Shown here: piece by piece, positions 8,644 through 17,559 of the stretch
Layout of the letters: every line of letters begins with the position of its first letter
How positions within the stretch are numbered: the stretch's first letter is position 1
Assembly (NCBI RefSeq): GCF_002929215.1
Contig: NZ_PJII01000024.1
Location: 1-64,000 of the forward strand
Length of the DNA: 64,000 nt
Source of the DNA: Arthrobacter sp. ZGTC412
Lineage (GTDB): Bacteria > Actinomycetota > Actinomycetes > Actinomycetales > Micrococcaceae
Reading direction: 5' to 3'
The notes under the pieces: generated by a model
Database searches by the model: none
Told to the model about the DNA's origin: nothing
The model's input: only the letters and a program-made list of their open reading frames with translations
Translations under genes and position numbers: made by a program

Positions 8644-8811
8644 GGTTCCTTCTTTCCAGTCGTCCGGCTGCGCCGGGATGTGACCTCCAGCATGACGTGC
8701 CGTTGCTCGTGGAGGGAGCCGGAATTTCAATAGTTGGAAGCCGACTGTGCTGCATCTTGTGCAGCTGGGATGCTGGCAGTTCCACCTTCACCTTCAGGAG
8801 CGCCAGCCGGC

Positions 8812-10356
8812 ATGAGCCTAGACACCACGGTCACCGCCGCCACCATCGCTGAAGGAAGCATCCGCGGCAGTACTTTCTCCGCTGAGGGCCGCGAGGTCAG
8901 TTGCTTTCTGGGGATCCCTTATGCCGGTTCCCCGGCTGGGAAGCGCCGTTTCCTCCCGCCCCTCCCCGCGGTTGGCTGGACCGGGGTGCGCGATTGCACG
9001 GTGCCCGGCCCTGCGGCGCCGCAGAACCCCGAGGTTCCGGCACCTCCTGGCCGCAAACCGCGGACGTGGAGTGAGAGCGAGTGTTTGAACTTGAACGTCT
9101 GGACGCCTGACGTTGGCGGCTCCGGACTCCCGGTGATGGTGTGGATTCACGGCGGCGCGTATGTTTCAGGCGCTGGAAGCGACGCAATGTACGACGGCGG
9201 CAATCTCGCGGGTGCCACGGGCACCGTGGTGGTGACGCTCAACTACCGGCTGGGTGCGCTGGGATTTTTGCACCTGGCTGAGCTGCTGGGCCCTGGCTAC
9301 GAGGACTCATCCAACCTGGCGCTCCTGGACCAGCTTGAGGCCCTGCGCTGGGTCACGAGGAATATCGCGGCCTTCGGTGGCGACCCCACGAACGCGACGG
9401 TCTTTGGTGAGTCTGCCGGTGCTGCTGCCGTGGGCACGTTGCTGGGAATGCCGGCCTCACAAGGACTGTTCCGGCGGGCGATCATGCAGAGCGGCACGGC
9501 CGAGAGGTACCGGCATCCGGAAGACTCTTCCCGTATCAGCCTTGAGTTCCTGGAGCTGTGCGGTTTGGACTCCGCCCGCGCCGGGGAGCTGCTGAGGCTT
9601 CCGGTGGAGCGGCTGCTCAAGGCCCAGGAAAAGCTGGTGCAGCGTGCCGCGGTTGAAACCTTTGCGGTGCCGTTGCCCTTCCAGCCGACCGTGGGAACGC
9701 CGTCGCTTCCAGTGCCCCCGCTGGAGTCGGTGCGGAACGGCCTGAATTCTGATGTTGACCTGCTAATCGGGACGAACCTGAATGAGGGGTCGTTTGCTGT
9801 GGAGATGCGGCCCAACAACCCGTTGGAGCCCTCGTACGAGCACCGTGCCGCCGCGGTGTTGGCAGATGCCGGAACTGCTCCTGGACGCGGGGGTGAGTAT
9901 GCCCAGGCCCTTGCCTTCGCTTTGGGTGCGGAGCCCAATGGAAAGCAGGTGTTGGAAGCCGCCATTTCCGACACCGTCTACCGGCAGCCCAGCAACCGGT
10001 TGCTGGATGCCCGGCAAGGCTCCGCAGGCAAGAACTTCTCGTATCTCTTCACCTGGCGCAGCCCTGCCTTGGCCGGGAAGCTGGGCGCCTGCCACGCCCT
10101 GGACATTCCGTTCGTGTTCCGGCAACGGAGCTCACCAGACGCGGAGTTCCTCACCCGCGGAACGGCGCCGCAGAGCCTGAGCGACATGATGAGCGCCGCG
10201 TGGGCCGCCTTCGCCCGGACCGGGGATCCTGCTACCCCGGACTCTCCAGGCTGGCCGGTATACGGCCCCGGCCGCAGGACGATGATCCTTGATGAGCTGC
10301 CGCGATTGGAGGAGGATCCGCGCCGGGAGCTTCGCGAGTTCTGGACGGGGGCCTAG
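8812..10356 (+). CDS. Type-B carboxylesterase
   Basis: A 514-residue carboxylesterase of the cholinesterase/para-nitrobenzyl-esterase family. It shows FLGIPYAGSP and SECLNLNVWTPD near the N-terminus, the oxyanion motif WIHGGAYVSG, and the nucleophile elbow TVFGESAGAAAVG with Ser near residue 205. NLNEGSF carries the likely acid, and CHALDIPFVF the catalytic His. The start at 8812 is chosen because conserved sequence begins there and AGGAG lies 11 bases upstream; an ATG at 8770 is possible. It is divergent from the quercetinase gene over about 170 bases, so the two may share regulation and the enzyme may hydrolyse the depside made by ring cleavage. That substrate is inferred. Confidence 0.88.
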   Translation: MSLDTTVTAATIAEGSIRGSTFSAEGREVSCFLGIPYAGSPAGKRRFLPPLPAVGWTGVRDCTVPGPAAPQNPEVPAPPGRKPRTWSESECLNLNVWTPDVGGSGLPVMVWIHGGAYVSGAGSDAMYDGGNLAGATGTVVVTLNYRLGALGFLHLAELLGPGYEDSSNLALLDQLEALRWVTRNIAAFGGDPTNATVFGESAGAAAVGTLLGMPASQGLFRRAIMQSGTAERYRHPEDSSRISLEFLELCGLDSARAGELLRLPVERLLKAQEKLVQRAAVETFAVPLPFQPTVGTPSLPVPPLESVRNGLNSDVDLLIGTNLNEGSFAVEMRPNNPLEPSYEHRAAAVLADAGTAPGRGGEYAQALAFALGAEPNGKQVLEAAISDTVYRQPSNRLLDARQGSAGKNFSYLFTWRSPALAGKLGACHALDIPFVFRQRSSPDAEFLTRGTAPQSLSDMMSAAWAAFARTGDPATPDSPGWPVYGPGRRTMILDELPRLEEDPRRELREFWTGA

Positions 10357-10443
10357 CGCTTTCGGACAACGCTTGCGGATGCTTACTGAAAGCCGGTTCG
10401 CTCAGGCCATTCCTCAATGCGACACGGACGTATGCTCTCCCGC

Positions 10444-10501
10444 TGTATACGTATACATTACTCTCCAAAAACTATTGTGCCCGAAAATGTATACGTATAC
10501 A
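10444..10501. promoter_or_regulatory. Two identical LacI-type operators
   Basis: The perfect 14-bp palindrome TGTATACGTATACA occurs at 10444-10457 and again at 10488-10501, 44 bp apart (about four helical turns). The central CpG in an even palindrome is typical of LacI-family sites. They sit in an AT-rich patch 79-136 bases upstream of the dehydrogenase start; the LacI gene at 13469, which closes the same cluster, is the obvious candidate binder. Confidence 0.75.
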
Positions 10502-10579
10502 GTTGGTGATCATGCAGGCCGCTGGTCTGGCTCGGGGCGCTCTTGGGAGGCCCATCAATGAAGATGGAAGGTACATCCG

Positions 10580-11926
10580 ATGACCGTTACAACAGCAATC
10601 AGTTCGGCCGTGGACTCCGTGATGCTGAAGGAGCCTGCCCAGAGCAGTGTCAACCGGGGCAGCACACCGGAAGTGCGCGCCACCGTCGAAGGCGTTATCG
10701 CCGACATCCGTGAACGCGGGGATGCCGCAGTTCGCGAGTACTCCGAGAAGTTCGACAAGTACGCACCCGAGTCCTTCCTGCTTTCCAAGGAGCAGCTGGA
10801 CGAAATCATCGCCCGCGTTCCGGAGCAGACCATCGAGGACATCAAGTTCGTCCAGGAGCAGGTCCGGGTGATGGCGCAGAAGCAGCTTGAGTCATTGACT
10901 GACTTCGAAATCGAAACGATGCCGGGAGTCTTCCTCGGCCAAAAGAACGTTCCCATCCAGGCCGCTGGTGCCTACATCCCCGGCGGGAAGTACCCGTTGC
11001 TGGCCAGTGCACACATGACCATCATCACCGCCAAGGTTGCAGGGGTCGAACGCGTCGCTGCCTGCACACCGCTGATCCAGGGCGAAGTGCCCGACGCCAC
11101 CGTCGCTGCCATGTATCTGGCGGGTGCAGACGAGATCTACCTCCTCGGCGGCATCCAGGCCGTAGCGGCCCTCGCCATCGGCACCGAGACCATCAAGCCG
11201 GTCAACATGTTGGCTGGACCCGGCAACGCCTTCGTAGCAGAGGCCAAGCGGCAGCTCTTCGGCGAGGTGGGTATTGACCTCTTCGCCGGTCCCACAGAAG
11301 TTCTGATCGTTGCCGACGAACACGCCGATCCGTTTATCGTCGCAGTTGACCTCCTGTCGCAGGCAGAACACGGCCCCGACTCACCAGCCGTCCTGATCAC
11401 CACCAGCGAAGAGCTGGGCCGGAAGGTCATGGAGCACATCGACACGATTCTCGTGGACATGCCAACCCGTGACTACGCAGGTGCCGCATGGCGGGACTGG
11501 GGCGCCGTCCATGTGGTTTCAACCCTTGACGAGGCGTACGTCCTGGCCGACGAGTACGCCTACGAACACGTACAGATCCTCACCGAGAACCCCCGCGAAG
11601 CGCTGGACAAGATGCACGACTACGGCGCACTGTTCCTGGGTGAAGGAACCTGCGTCTCCTACGGAGACAAGGTCATCGGCACCAACCACGTACTGCCCAC
11701 CCGCGGCGCCGCCCGCTACACCGGCGGCCTCTGGGTTGGCAAGTACCTGCGCACCGTCACCTACCAGGAAGTGACCAACACCGAATCCAGCGCCTTCTTC
11801 GGCGAACTCTGCGGACGTGCCTCACGGGTGGAACGGTTCGAAGGACATGCACGCTCCGGCGACGTCCGTGCGGCCAAGTACCGCGGCACCACCCTGCCCT
11901 GGTCCGACCACACTTTCGACAACTGA
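10580..11926 (+). CDS. HisD-family dehydrogenase, HpsN (sulfopropanediol dehydrogenase)-like
   Basis: A 448-residue zinc- and NAD-dependent dehydrogenase of the histidinol dehydrogenase superfamily. Family residues are in place: QAEHG near 259-262 and a further His near 420 (zinc), YEHVQI near 327 (the Glu-His base pair), and GTNHVLPT near 367. Features such as DYAGAAWRDWGAV, YGDKVIGTNH, YTGGLWVGKY and GHARSGDVRAAKY match the catabolic HpsN branch, which oxidises 2,3-dihydroxypropane-1-sulfonate to sulfolactate, better than biosynthetic HisD. There are no his genes nearby; an MHS transporter and a LacI regulator follow. It starts after a GGAAGG site. The substrate could be another polyol; sulfopropanediol is inference. 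Confidence 0.85.
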   Translation: MTVTTAISSAVDSVMLKEPAQSSVNRGSTPEVRATVEGVIADIRERGDAAVREYSEKFDKYAPESFLLSKEQLDEIIARVPEQTIEDIKFVQEQVRVMAQKQLESLTDFEIETMPGVFLGQKNVPIQAAGAYIPGGKYPLLASAHMTIITAKVAGVERVAACTPLIQGEVPDATVAAMYLAGADEIYLLGGIQAVAALAIGTETIKPVNMLAGPGNAFVAEAKRQLFGEVGIDLFAGPTEVLIVADEHADPFIVAVDLLSQAEHGPDSPAVLITTSEELGRKVMEHIDTILVDMPTRDYAGAAWRDWGAVHVVSTLDEAYVLADEYAYEHVQILTENPREALDKMHDYGALFLGEGTCVSYGDKVIGTNHVLPTRGAARYTGGLWVGKYLRTVTYQEVTNTESSAFFGELCGRASRVERFEGHARSGDVRAAKYRGTTLPWSDHTFDN

Positions 11927-11964
11927 CACGGACCCAACACTTTCCTCAAGAATCGAGTTTTGCC

Positions 11965-13308
11965 ATGTCAGCCATGAAATCCATGACACCGGAACAGGTC
12001 CGGCGGAGGACCTTGTTCTCGGGCACCATCGGCGCGGTCGTTGAATGGTACGAGTACACCGTGTACGCGACCGCCGCTGCGCTGGTCTTCGGGCCCTTGT
12101 TCTTCCCCGCGATGGATCCGAGCATCTCCCAGATTGCGGCCCTCGCCACGTTCGGCGTCGGATTCGTTGCCCGCCCCCTGGGCGCTTTCGTCGCCGGCCA
12201 CCTCGGTGACCGGATCGGACGAAAATCGACCCTGATCCTGACATTCGCCATCATGACGGCCTCCACCGCTTTGATCGGGATGCTCCCCACCTACGAGGCG
12301 GTTGGGGTTCTGGCCCCGGTTCTGCTTTGTGTACTCCGACTTGCCCAGGGCTTCGCCGTGGGCGGGGAATGGGGCGGCGCGGCCATCATAGCGGTCGAAA
12401 ACGCACCCAAGGGAAAACGCGGCTTCTACGGTTCCTGGCCGCAGATCGGCGTGTCCTGCGGGTTGCTCCTGGGTACAGCCGCGGTGGCATTGGCAGGGGT
12501 GCTGACAGGTGATGCCTTCACAACCTGGGGCTGGCGAATTCCCTTCCTCCTGAGCATCGTGCTCGCCGCAGTTGGCCTCTACATCCGGCTTAACGCAGCA
12601 GAGAGCCCGGAATTCCTCGTGGAGAAGGAAAAGATGGCCAAGGAGACCCAGCACCGCAAGGCCCCAATTACCGAACTGCTCGCACACCACCGCAAGCCGC
12701 TGCTCATTGCAATCTTCGCCCGCTTCGCTGAGGCCGGAAACTACTACCTCTTCACCGTCTTCGTCCTCTCCTACGTCACTACTACCCTGAAGGTCCCGCA
12801 GCACTACGGGCTGACGGCAGTCATGATCGGTTCTGCCCTGAACATCATCATGATCCCGATCTTCGGCCGCCTTTCGGACCGCATCGGCCGGAAGCGGACC
12901 TTCCTGCTCGGCGGAACCGCAATCGTGCTGACCGCGTGGCCGATCTTCGCCCTCATCGGCACGGGCCAGCAGCTGGCGATCATCCTCGGTGTGGCACTGT
13001 TCCTGGCCCTGGGCCATGCGCTGGTCTACGCCCCGCTCCCGGCGCTGTACTGCGAACTCTTCCCCACCGCCGTGCGGTACTCAGGGATATCCATCGGCTA
13101 CCAGATGGCATCGATCCTGCTCGCCGGGTTCATGCCGGCACTGGCAGGCGCACTCGTCCTCTGGAGCGGCGGCACCTGGCCCGTCGTACTGATCATCATC
13201 GCCTCAACGATCGTCGCCATGACCTCGGTTTCCTTCGCGAAGGAAACCAAAGACCTTGACCTGGCGGAAATCGGCAAGACGCCGGCATTCACCGGAACGA
13301 AGGCCTAG
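11965..13308 (+). CDS. MHS-family MFS metabolite:proton symporter
   Basis: A 447-residue major-facilitator protein of the metabolite:H+ symporter (MHS) family, with 12 predicted helices. GTIGAVVEWYEYTVY near residue 20, FGVGFVARPLGAFVAGHLGD near residue 57 and GFAVGGEWGGAA near residue 130 are the usual MHS marks (shikimate, proline-betaine and alpha-ketoglutarate permeases). It lies 38 bases after the HpsN-like dehydrogenase and is probably co-transcribed, so it should import that enzyme's substrate. The ribosome site is weak; ATG 11974 is an alternative start. A hairpin follows at 13333. Confidence 0.92.
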   Translation: MSAMKSMTPEQVRRRTLFSGTIGAVVEWYEYTVYATAAALVFGPLFFPAMDPSISQIAALATFGVGFVARPLGAFVAGHLGDRIGRKSTLILTFAIMTASTALIGMLPTYEAVGVLAPVLLCVLRLAQGFAVGGEWGGAAIIAVENAPKGKRGFYGSWPQIGVSCGLLLGTAAVALAGVLTGDAFTTWGWRIPFLLSIVLAAVGLYIRLNAAESPEFLVEKEKMAKETQHRKAPITELLAHHRKPLLIAIFARFAEAGNYYLFTVFVLSYVTTTLKVPQHYGLTAVMIGSALNIIMIPIFGRLSDRIGRKRTFLLGGTAIVLTAWPIFALIGTGQQLAIILGVALFLALGHALVYAPLPALYCELFPTAVRYSGISIGYQMASILLAGFMPALAGALVLWSGGTWPVVLIIIASTIVAMTSVSFAKETKDLDLAEIGKTPAFTGTKA

Positions 13309-13332
13309 TCAGAAGGGTGGCTTCATCAGCGG

Positions 13333-13368
13333 GAACAGCGGAGACCGCATCAGCGGGATCCGCTGTTC
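13333..13368 (+). terminator. Terminator after the MHS transporter
   Basis: GAACAGCGGA at 13333-13342 pairs perfectly with TCCGCTGTTC at 13359-13368, and CCGC/GCGG closes an inner stem on an ATCA loop. TTGCT follows. It separates the dehydrogenase-transporter operon from the LacI gene. Confidence 0.75.
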
Positions 13369-13468
13369 TTGCTGGATGAGACGCGCGGTTGGCCTAGTCT
13401 GAAACAACGCAGTGCAGCAGCCCGGTGCGCCCCCGTACCGGAACAATCAATGTACGGAGGACGGCTCG

Positions 13469-14503
13469 ATGGTCACAAGCCGAGATGTTGCGGAACTTGC
13501 CGGTGTCTCCCAGGCAACCGTCTCCCGCGTGATGTCCTCCCCCGCGAAGCTTTCCCCCGCCACAAAAGCGCGGGTACAGGCAGCCATGGAAACCTTGGGT
13601 TATGTGCCGCACGCCGGCGCCCAAGCCATGAAGACCCGGCGAACCAACACCATAGGCGTCGTTGTCGCGGACCTCACGAACCCGTTTTACCCGGAAGTAT
13701 TAGACGAGCTAAGCCGCGAACTCGACGCCGCCGGTTTCCGCGTGGTCATCTGGAACGCGGGCGGCGGCAGCCACCACGACGCGCTGAAGGCCATCCGCGA
13801 ACACGCCGTCGACGGAGTAATTTTCACAACCGCCACTGAAGACTCACTGGAGCTGCAAGCAGCCATCGAAAAAAACAGCCCGATTGTCCTGATCAACCGC
13901 GTTGTGGAAGGCCTGGAATGTGACCAGGTCACCAGCAGCAACACCGACGGGGGCGCCGCCGTCGCCGATTACCTTCTGGCGCACGGCAAGACGCGGGTGG
14001 CTTTCATCGGCGGCGCGCAAAACGCCAGTACGTCCCGTGAACGTGGGCGGGGATTCCTGGGAAAAATGGCCGGGCAGGGCCACGCCGTGCCAGAACACTT
14101 CCGCTTTGACGGCGGGTTTTCCCATGACATCAGCGCCCAGGTAACCAACCGTCTGCTCTCCCGCGCCGACCGGCCCCAAGCAATCTTCTGCGCCAACGAC
14201 CACATGGCTTTTGGTGCCCTGGACGCCCTTCGGGCCCACAAGGTTCAGCCCACGGAGTGCTGGGTGATCGGATACGACGACGTCGACATGGCTGCCTGGG
14301 ACTCCTTCAGCCTCACAACCGTCAGGCAGCCAAGCCGCGAAATGGCCCGCGTCGGCGCGGAAATGATGCTTGAGCGAATTCACTCGCCAGGACGCGCACC
14401 GCGGCAGGTGAACTTCCCCTGCGATCTCATCGTGCGGGGAAGCACCGAGCTGGCTGGGCTTTCCGGCGGCAACGGAACGGGCTCATCCCACCCGGTTGCA
14501 TAG
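13469..14503 (+). CDS. LacI-family transcriptional regulator
   Basis: A 344-residue LacI/GalR regulator. The N-terminal helix-turn-helix is clear (VTSRDVAELAGVSQATVSRV), followed by the hinge region (YVPHAGAQAMKTRR) and a periplasmic-binding-protein-like ligand domain (TIGVVVADLTNPFYPEV, FCANDHMAFGALDALR, VIGYDDVDMA). A GGAGGA site supports the start at 13469 rather than an earlier in-frame codon at 13412. It ends the HpsN-like cluster. LacI proteins of this kind bind even palindromes with a central CG, exactly the type seen twice at 10444 and 10488, so it probably represses the dehydrogenase operon until a ligand binds. Confidence 0.92.
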   Translation: MVTSRDVAELAGVSQATVSRVMSSPAKLSPATKARVQAAMETLGYVPHAGAQAMKTRRTNTIGVVVADLTNPFYPEVLDELSRELDAAGFRVVIWNAGGGSHHDALKAIREHAVDGVIFTTATEDSLELQAAIEKNSPIVLINRVVEGLECDQVTSSNTDGGAAVADYLLAHGKTRVAFIGGAQNASTSRERGRGFLGKMAGQGHAVPEHFRFDGGFSHDISAQVTNRLLSRADRPQAIFCANDHMAFGALDALRAHKVQPTECWVIGYDDVDMAAWDSFSLTTVRQPSREMARVGAEMMLERIHSPGRAPRQVNFPCDLIVRGSTELAGLSGGNGTGSSHPVA

Positions 14504-14519
14504 GCGGCCTCAGTTATGA

Positions 14520-15911
14520 CTATCGCGATGCTGCAGCTTCAGTATGGCTGTAGCTTCGTCTGGTCTGGAGCCGCAGTTCCAGGTCATTCATGACGATAGC
14601 TGCCATGTTTTCCAGCGTGGAGATGTCGTCGTCCGTGAATTCTCTTGGCTTTTGATCCAAAACGCAAAGGGTCCCGAGATTGTATCCGTCAGGGGTGCGC
14701 AGCGGCACGCCTGCGTAAAATTGCATGCCCGCTTCCCCCGCAACCAGGGGGTTCGCCAAGGTGCGTGGATCGGTGGCGGCGCTTTCCACGACCCATGCCT
14801 CGTCCTGAAGAATCGCCGAGGCGCAAAGCCCGGGGTCCCTGCCAACCTGCTCAACGTCGGTGCCGTAGCGGGCCTTGAACCAGATGCGGTCGTGGTCCAC
14901 AATGCTGACGATGGCAACCGGAACTTGAAACATGCGCGCGGCGACGGACACTACCCGGTCGAAAGTCCCATCAGGGAGCGTATCCAAAATGCGATACCGG
15001 TGAACGGCCCGCATTCTGGCTTCCTCGTCCTGAACCGAATCCGGGGACCCGGTCCGGCGCCTGCCAGCGCTGGAGGCGATCTCCTGCCGCAGCGCCAACG
15101 ACACTTCGCGTGCCGACGGCCGGGCAGCCGGGTCGCGGGACAGCATATAGGTCAGCAGCGCAACCCATGTGGGGGCGATTTCCTCCGGGATGTAGGGATC
15201 GTGCAGCAACCGTGCCAGCGCTGACTGGATGGGAGCGCCGGGGTAAGTGATTTTCCCGGTCAGCCCTTCCAGGAGAACGAGCCCGAGTGAATAGACGTCG
15301 CTGGCCGGTCCTGACGGCTCACCTGCGGCCTGTTCTGGACTCAAATAGTGGGGTGTCCCTGAGGGAGCGCCCTCGAAGGTTTCATGGTCTTTCCCCAGCA
15401 GCAACGCAACGCCAAAGTCGCTCAGTTTGGCGCGGGGTCTGCTTTCGCCTCTGCCGTCTTCGACGAGCAGGACATTGGCCGGTTTGACGTCCCTGTGCAC
15501 TATGCCGTGGTGATGAATGTAGGCCAAACCATCGGCAAGATCATGCCCAAGGTGTGCGATGCTTGCAGCCGGCATCGGGCCCAAAGTCCCCCGGCTGCGC
15601 AGGTCTGGCCCGCGGACCAGTTCCATCACCAGGTAGCTGAGCGGGTCAAGTGGATCACTTAGATCCGCGCCGGCGTCGAAAAGGGTGACGAGCGCGGGGT
15701 GGCTCATTCCTGCCAGGATGCGCGCCTCCGCTTCCTGACGACGGACTTGCTCAAGGTTCCCGTGGTGTTGCCGGAACAGCTTTACCGCTACGTCACGGCT
15801 TAGCAGCTCGTCAACGGCATGGTAAACGCTTGACTGAGCTCCTACGCCGATCAAATCTTTTACGCGGTACCGCCCGCTGAGCAAGTACCCGCTCCGTATT
15901 GATCCGGCCAT
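14520..15911 (-). CDS. Serine/threonine protein kinase with C-terminal GAF domain
   Basis: A soluble protein of about 463 residues. The kinase domain (about residues 12-278) has the glycine-rich loop IGVGAQSSVY, the ATP lysine in DVAVKLF, the catalytic loop HRDVKPANVLL and DFG. A GAF domain follows from about 300 to 450 (YRILDTLPDGTFDRVVSVAA, GLCASAILQ, FYAGVPLRTPDGYNLGTLCV). There is no transmembrane or PASTA segment, unlike PknB. GAF domains bind small molecules, so the kinase may be gated by a cytosolic ligand or redox state. AGGAG five bases before the ATG at 15911 fixes the start, though GTG 15917 and ATG 15914 are close. No substrate gene is evident nearby. Confidence 0.9.
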   Translation of the reverse strand: MAGSIRSGYLLSGRYRVKDLIGVGAQSSVYHAVDELLSRDVAVKLFRQHHGNLEQVRRQEAEARILAGMSHPALVTLFDAGADLSDPLDPLSYLVMELVRGPDLRSRGTLGPMPAASIAHLGHDLADGLAYIHHHGIVHRDVKPANVLLVEDGRGESRPRAKLSDFGVALLLGKDHETFEGAPSGTPHYLSPEQAAGEPSGPASDVYSLGLVLLEGLTGKITYPGAPIQSALARLLHDPYIPEEIAPTWVALLTYMLSRDPAARPSAREVSLALRQEIASSAGRRRTGSPDSVQDEEARMRAVHRYRILDTLPDGTFDRVVSVAARMFQVPVAIVSIVDHDRIWFKARYGTDVEQVGRDPGLCASAILQDEAWVVESAATDPRTLANPLVAGEAGMQFYAGVPLRTPDGYNLGTLCVLDQKPREFTDDDISTLENMAAIVMNDLELRLQTRRSYSHTEAAASR

Positions 15912-16151
15912 CATCACTCCTCACGTCGCTTGCCTGCGCCGCCTGGCGTGCAGAATTACTCCGCTACCCCGACAGAGCGGTCCGCGGGAGACCGTCGTCT
16001 GGCCGAGCGGGGGTGATGAAGCAGCTCGCTCTACATCGTAAACGAGTTCCCTTGCATGCGCACCGGTTGAGGACATCACACCTGCACCACCGTCCTTGCC
16101 GGATGTGCAGATTCACAATGCGGCCTTCCGAATTGGTTGTCCCGACCCAGT

Positions 16152-16197
16152 GCCTGCGGCAGGCGGCCCTGACACGATTGAACAACCATTGATCAAG
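16152..16197. promoter_or_regulatory. Short palindromes upstream of the M20 hydrolase
   Basis: The 300-base gap between the divergent kinase and hydrolase genes holds no gene. Near the hydrolase it contains the perfect palindrome GCCTGC-G-GCAGGC at 16152-16164 and TTGATCAA at 16190-16197, just before the ribosome site. Either could be an operator; nothing ties them to a regulator. Confidence 0.25.
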
Positions 16198-16211
16198 CCC
16201 AAAGGACAATC

Positions 16212-17495
16212 ATGAGCAACGGTGCTGTGCCGGAACCAGATCCCACTAAGTTCACAGGAGGCGACGCCGTGTTCCTGCAGGACTTCGCTGTCCTGAGCGC
16301 TTTTGGTGCCACCCCTGGCGGGGGAGTGGAGCGGCAGGCGGGTTCACCCGCAGACGGGGAACAGCGGGCCTGGCTGGCCGGCATCCTTCGGCGCAAGGGG
16401 TTCGACGTATCCTTCGACCAGGTCGGCAACCAGTTTGGCCTGCTGGAACTGAATCCCGGTGCCCCGTACGTGCTGGTTGGCTCCCACCTTGATTCCCAAC
16501 CGACAGCGGGACGTTACGACGGCGCCTACGGAGTCCTCGCTGCTGCCCACGCAGCCTTCCGCCTCGCAGAGGAATGGCGTGCGGTGGGGACAATTCTTCC
16601 GTACAACCTGGCCGTAGTGAACTGGTTCAACGAGGAAGGCGCCCGCTTCAAGCCATCCATGATGGGCAGTTCCGTCTACACCGGAAAGATGACACCCGAG
16701 CAAGTCCTGGCCATCACGGACCCGGCAGGCATCACCGTCCGGGAAGCGCTGGAAGCCACCGCGGCACTCGGCCAGGGCGCCGGGCCGAAGGCGGCCTACG
16801 CCGCCGAAATCCACATCCAACAGGGCCGCAGCATGGAACGTGACGGCATCACCATCGGCGTGGTCGACTCCAACTGGGCAGCCAACAAGTACCAGTTCGA
16901 GGTCCGCGGCGAACAGGCGCACACCGGCTCAACCGTCATCGCCGACCGGCGCGATGCCCTCCTCGGTGCGTCGATGCTCGTGGTCGCCGCAAGGGAGATC
17001 GCAGATCACTTTCCCGACGGCGCCGTCCACACCTCGGTAGGCCAGCTTGACGTCTATCCCAACTCGCCCGTCGTCGTACCCTCGCTGGTCACCTTGCTCC
17101 TTGACCTCAGGTCCGCCGACGAGAAGCTCCTCAAAGAGGCCGACCGGATGCTCCACGACCGCATCGACCAGATCCAACAGGCAGCCCGGGTAGAGATCCG
17201 CAAGACCGGATCCCACTGCTGGCCCGTCACCCCCTACCAGCCGGAAGGAGTGGCGCTCGCCGAGAAGATCGTCGCGAACCGCGGTCTGACCTATACAAGG
17301 GTCAAGACGCTGGCCGGCCACGACTCCACCAACCTGAAGGACCTCGTTCCCACGGTGATGTTGTTCGTCCCGTCAGTGGAGGGCATATCCCACAACGAGC
17401 ACGAGTACACCACCGACGAGGACATCCTCAGTGGACTGCACGTGCTCACCGACGTCGTCCGCAGCCTGTGCCTCGGAGAGCTCGACCCCCGCTAG
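16212..17495 (+). CDS. M20-family Zn hydrolase (N-carbamoyl amino acid / ureidoglycolate hydrolase type)
   Basis: A 427-residue amidase of the hydantoinase/carbamoylase branch of M20. Metal ligands appear in order: VGSHLDSQPTAGRYDGAYG near residue 95 (His and Asp), WFNEEGARF (Glu), EIHIQQGR near residue 200 (His), and GISHNEHEYT near the end (His). The dimerisation domain is between, marked by GEQAHTGSTVIADRRDAL. Family members remove carbamoyl or similar groups from carbamoyl amino acids or allantoate. A good AAAGGAC ribosome site precedes the ATG. It faces a minus-strand M20 peptidase/transporter/amidohydrolase operon across a strong terminator, suggesting related nitrogen-compound catabolism. 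Confidence 0.9.
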   Translation: MSNGAVPEPDPTKFTGGDAVFLQDFAVLSAFGATPGGGVERQAGSPADGEQRAWLAGILRRKGFDVSFDQVGNQFGLLELNPGAPYVLVGSHLDSQPTAGRYDGAYGVLAAAHAAFRLAEEWRAVGTILPYNLAVVNWFNEEGARFKPSMMGSSVYTGKMTPEQVLAITDPAGITVREALEATAALGQGAGPKAAYAAEIHIQQGRSMERDGITIGVVDSNWAANKYQFEVRGEQAHTGSTVIADRRDALLGASMLVVAAREIADHFPDGAVHTSVGQLDVYPNSPVVVPSLVTLLLDLRSADEKLLKEADRMLHDRIDQIQQAARVEIRKTGSHCWPVTPYQPEGVALAEKIVANRGLTYTRVKTLAGHDSTNLKDLVPTVMLFVPSVEGISHNEHEYTTDEDILSGLHVLTDVVRSLCLGELDPR

Positions 17496-17507
17496 AAGCC
17501 CCAGACC

Positions 17508-17548
17508 ACGCAGAAGGCGCCCGGCCATTGGCCGGGCGCCTTCTGCGT
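17508..17548. terminator. Strong bidirectional terminator
   Basis: A 19-bp perfect stem (17508-17526 with 17530-17548) closes on a three-base ATT loop; the core is GAAGGCGCCCGGCC. It lies between the convergent M20 genes ending at 17495 and 17560 and should stop transcription from both sides. Confidence 0.9.
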
Positions 17549-17559
17549 ACGGAACGGGG

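Noticed and set aside
7180-8733. Long plus-strand reading frame of 517 codons across the bicupin gene
   Set aside because: It is antisense to a clear quercetinase-like gene, has no family features and reflects high-GC third positions.
10580-11926. Biosynthetic histidinol dehydrogenase (hisD)
   Set aside because: No his genes are near, it is paired with an MHS permease and LacI control, and the C-terminal motifs fit the HpsN branch.
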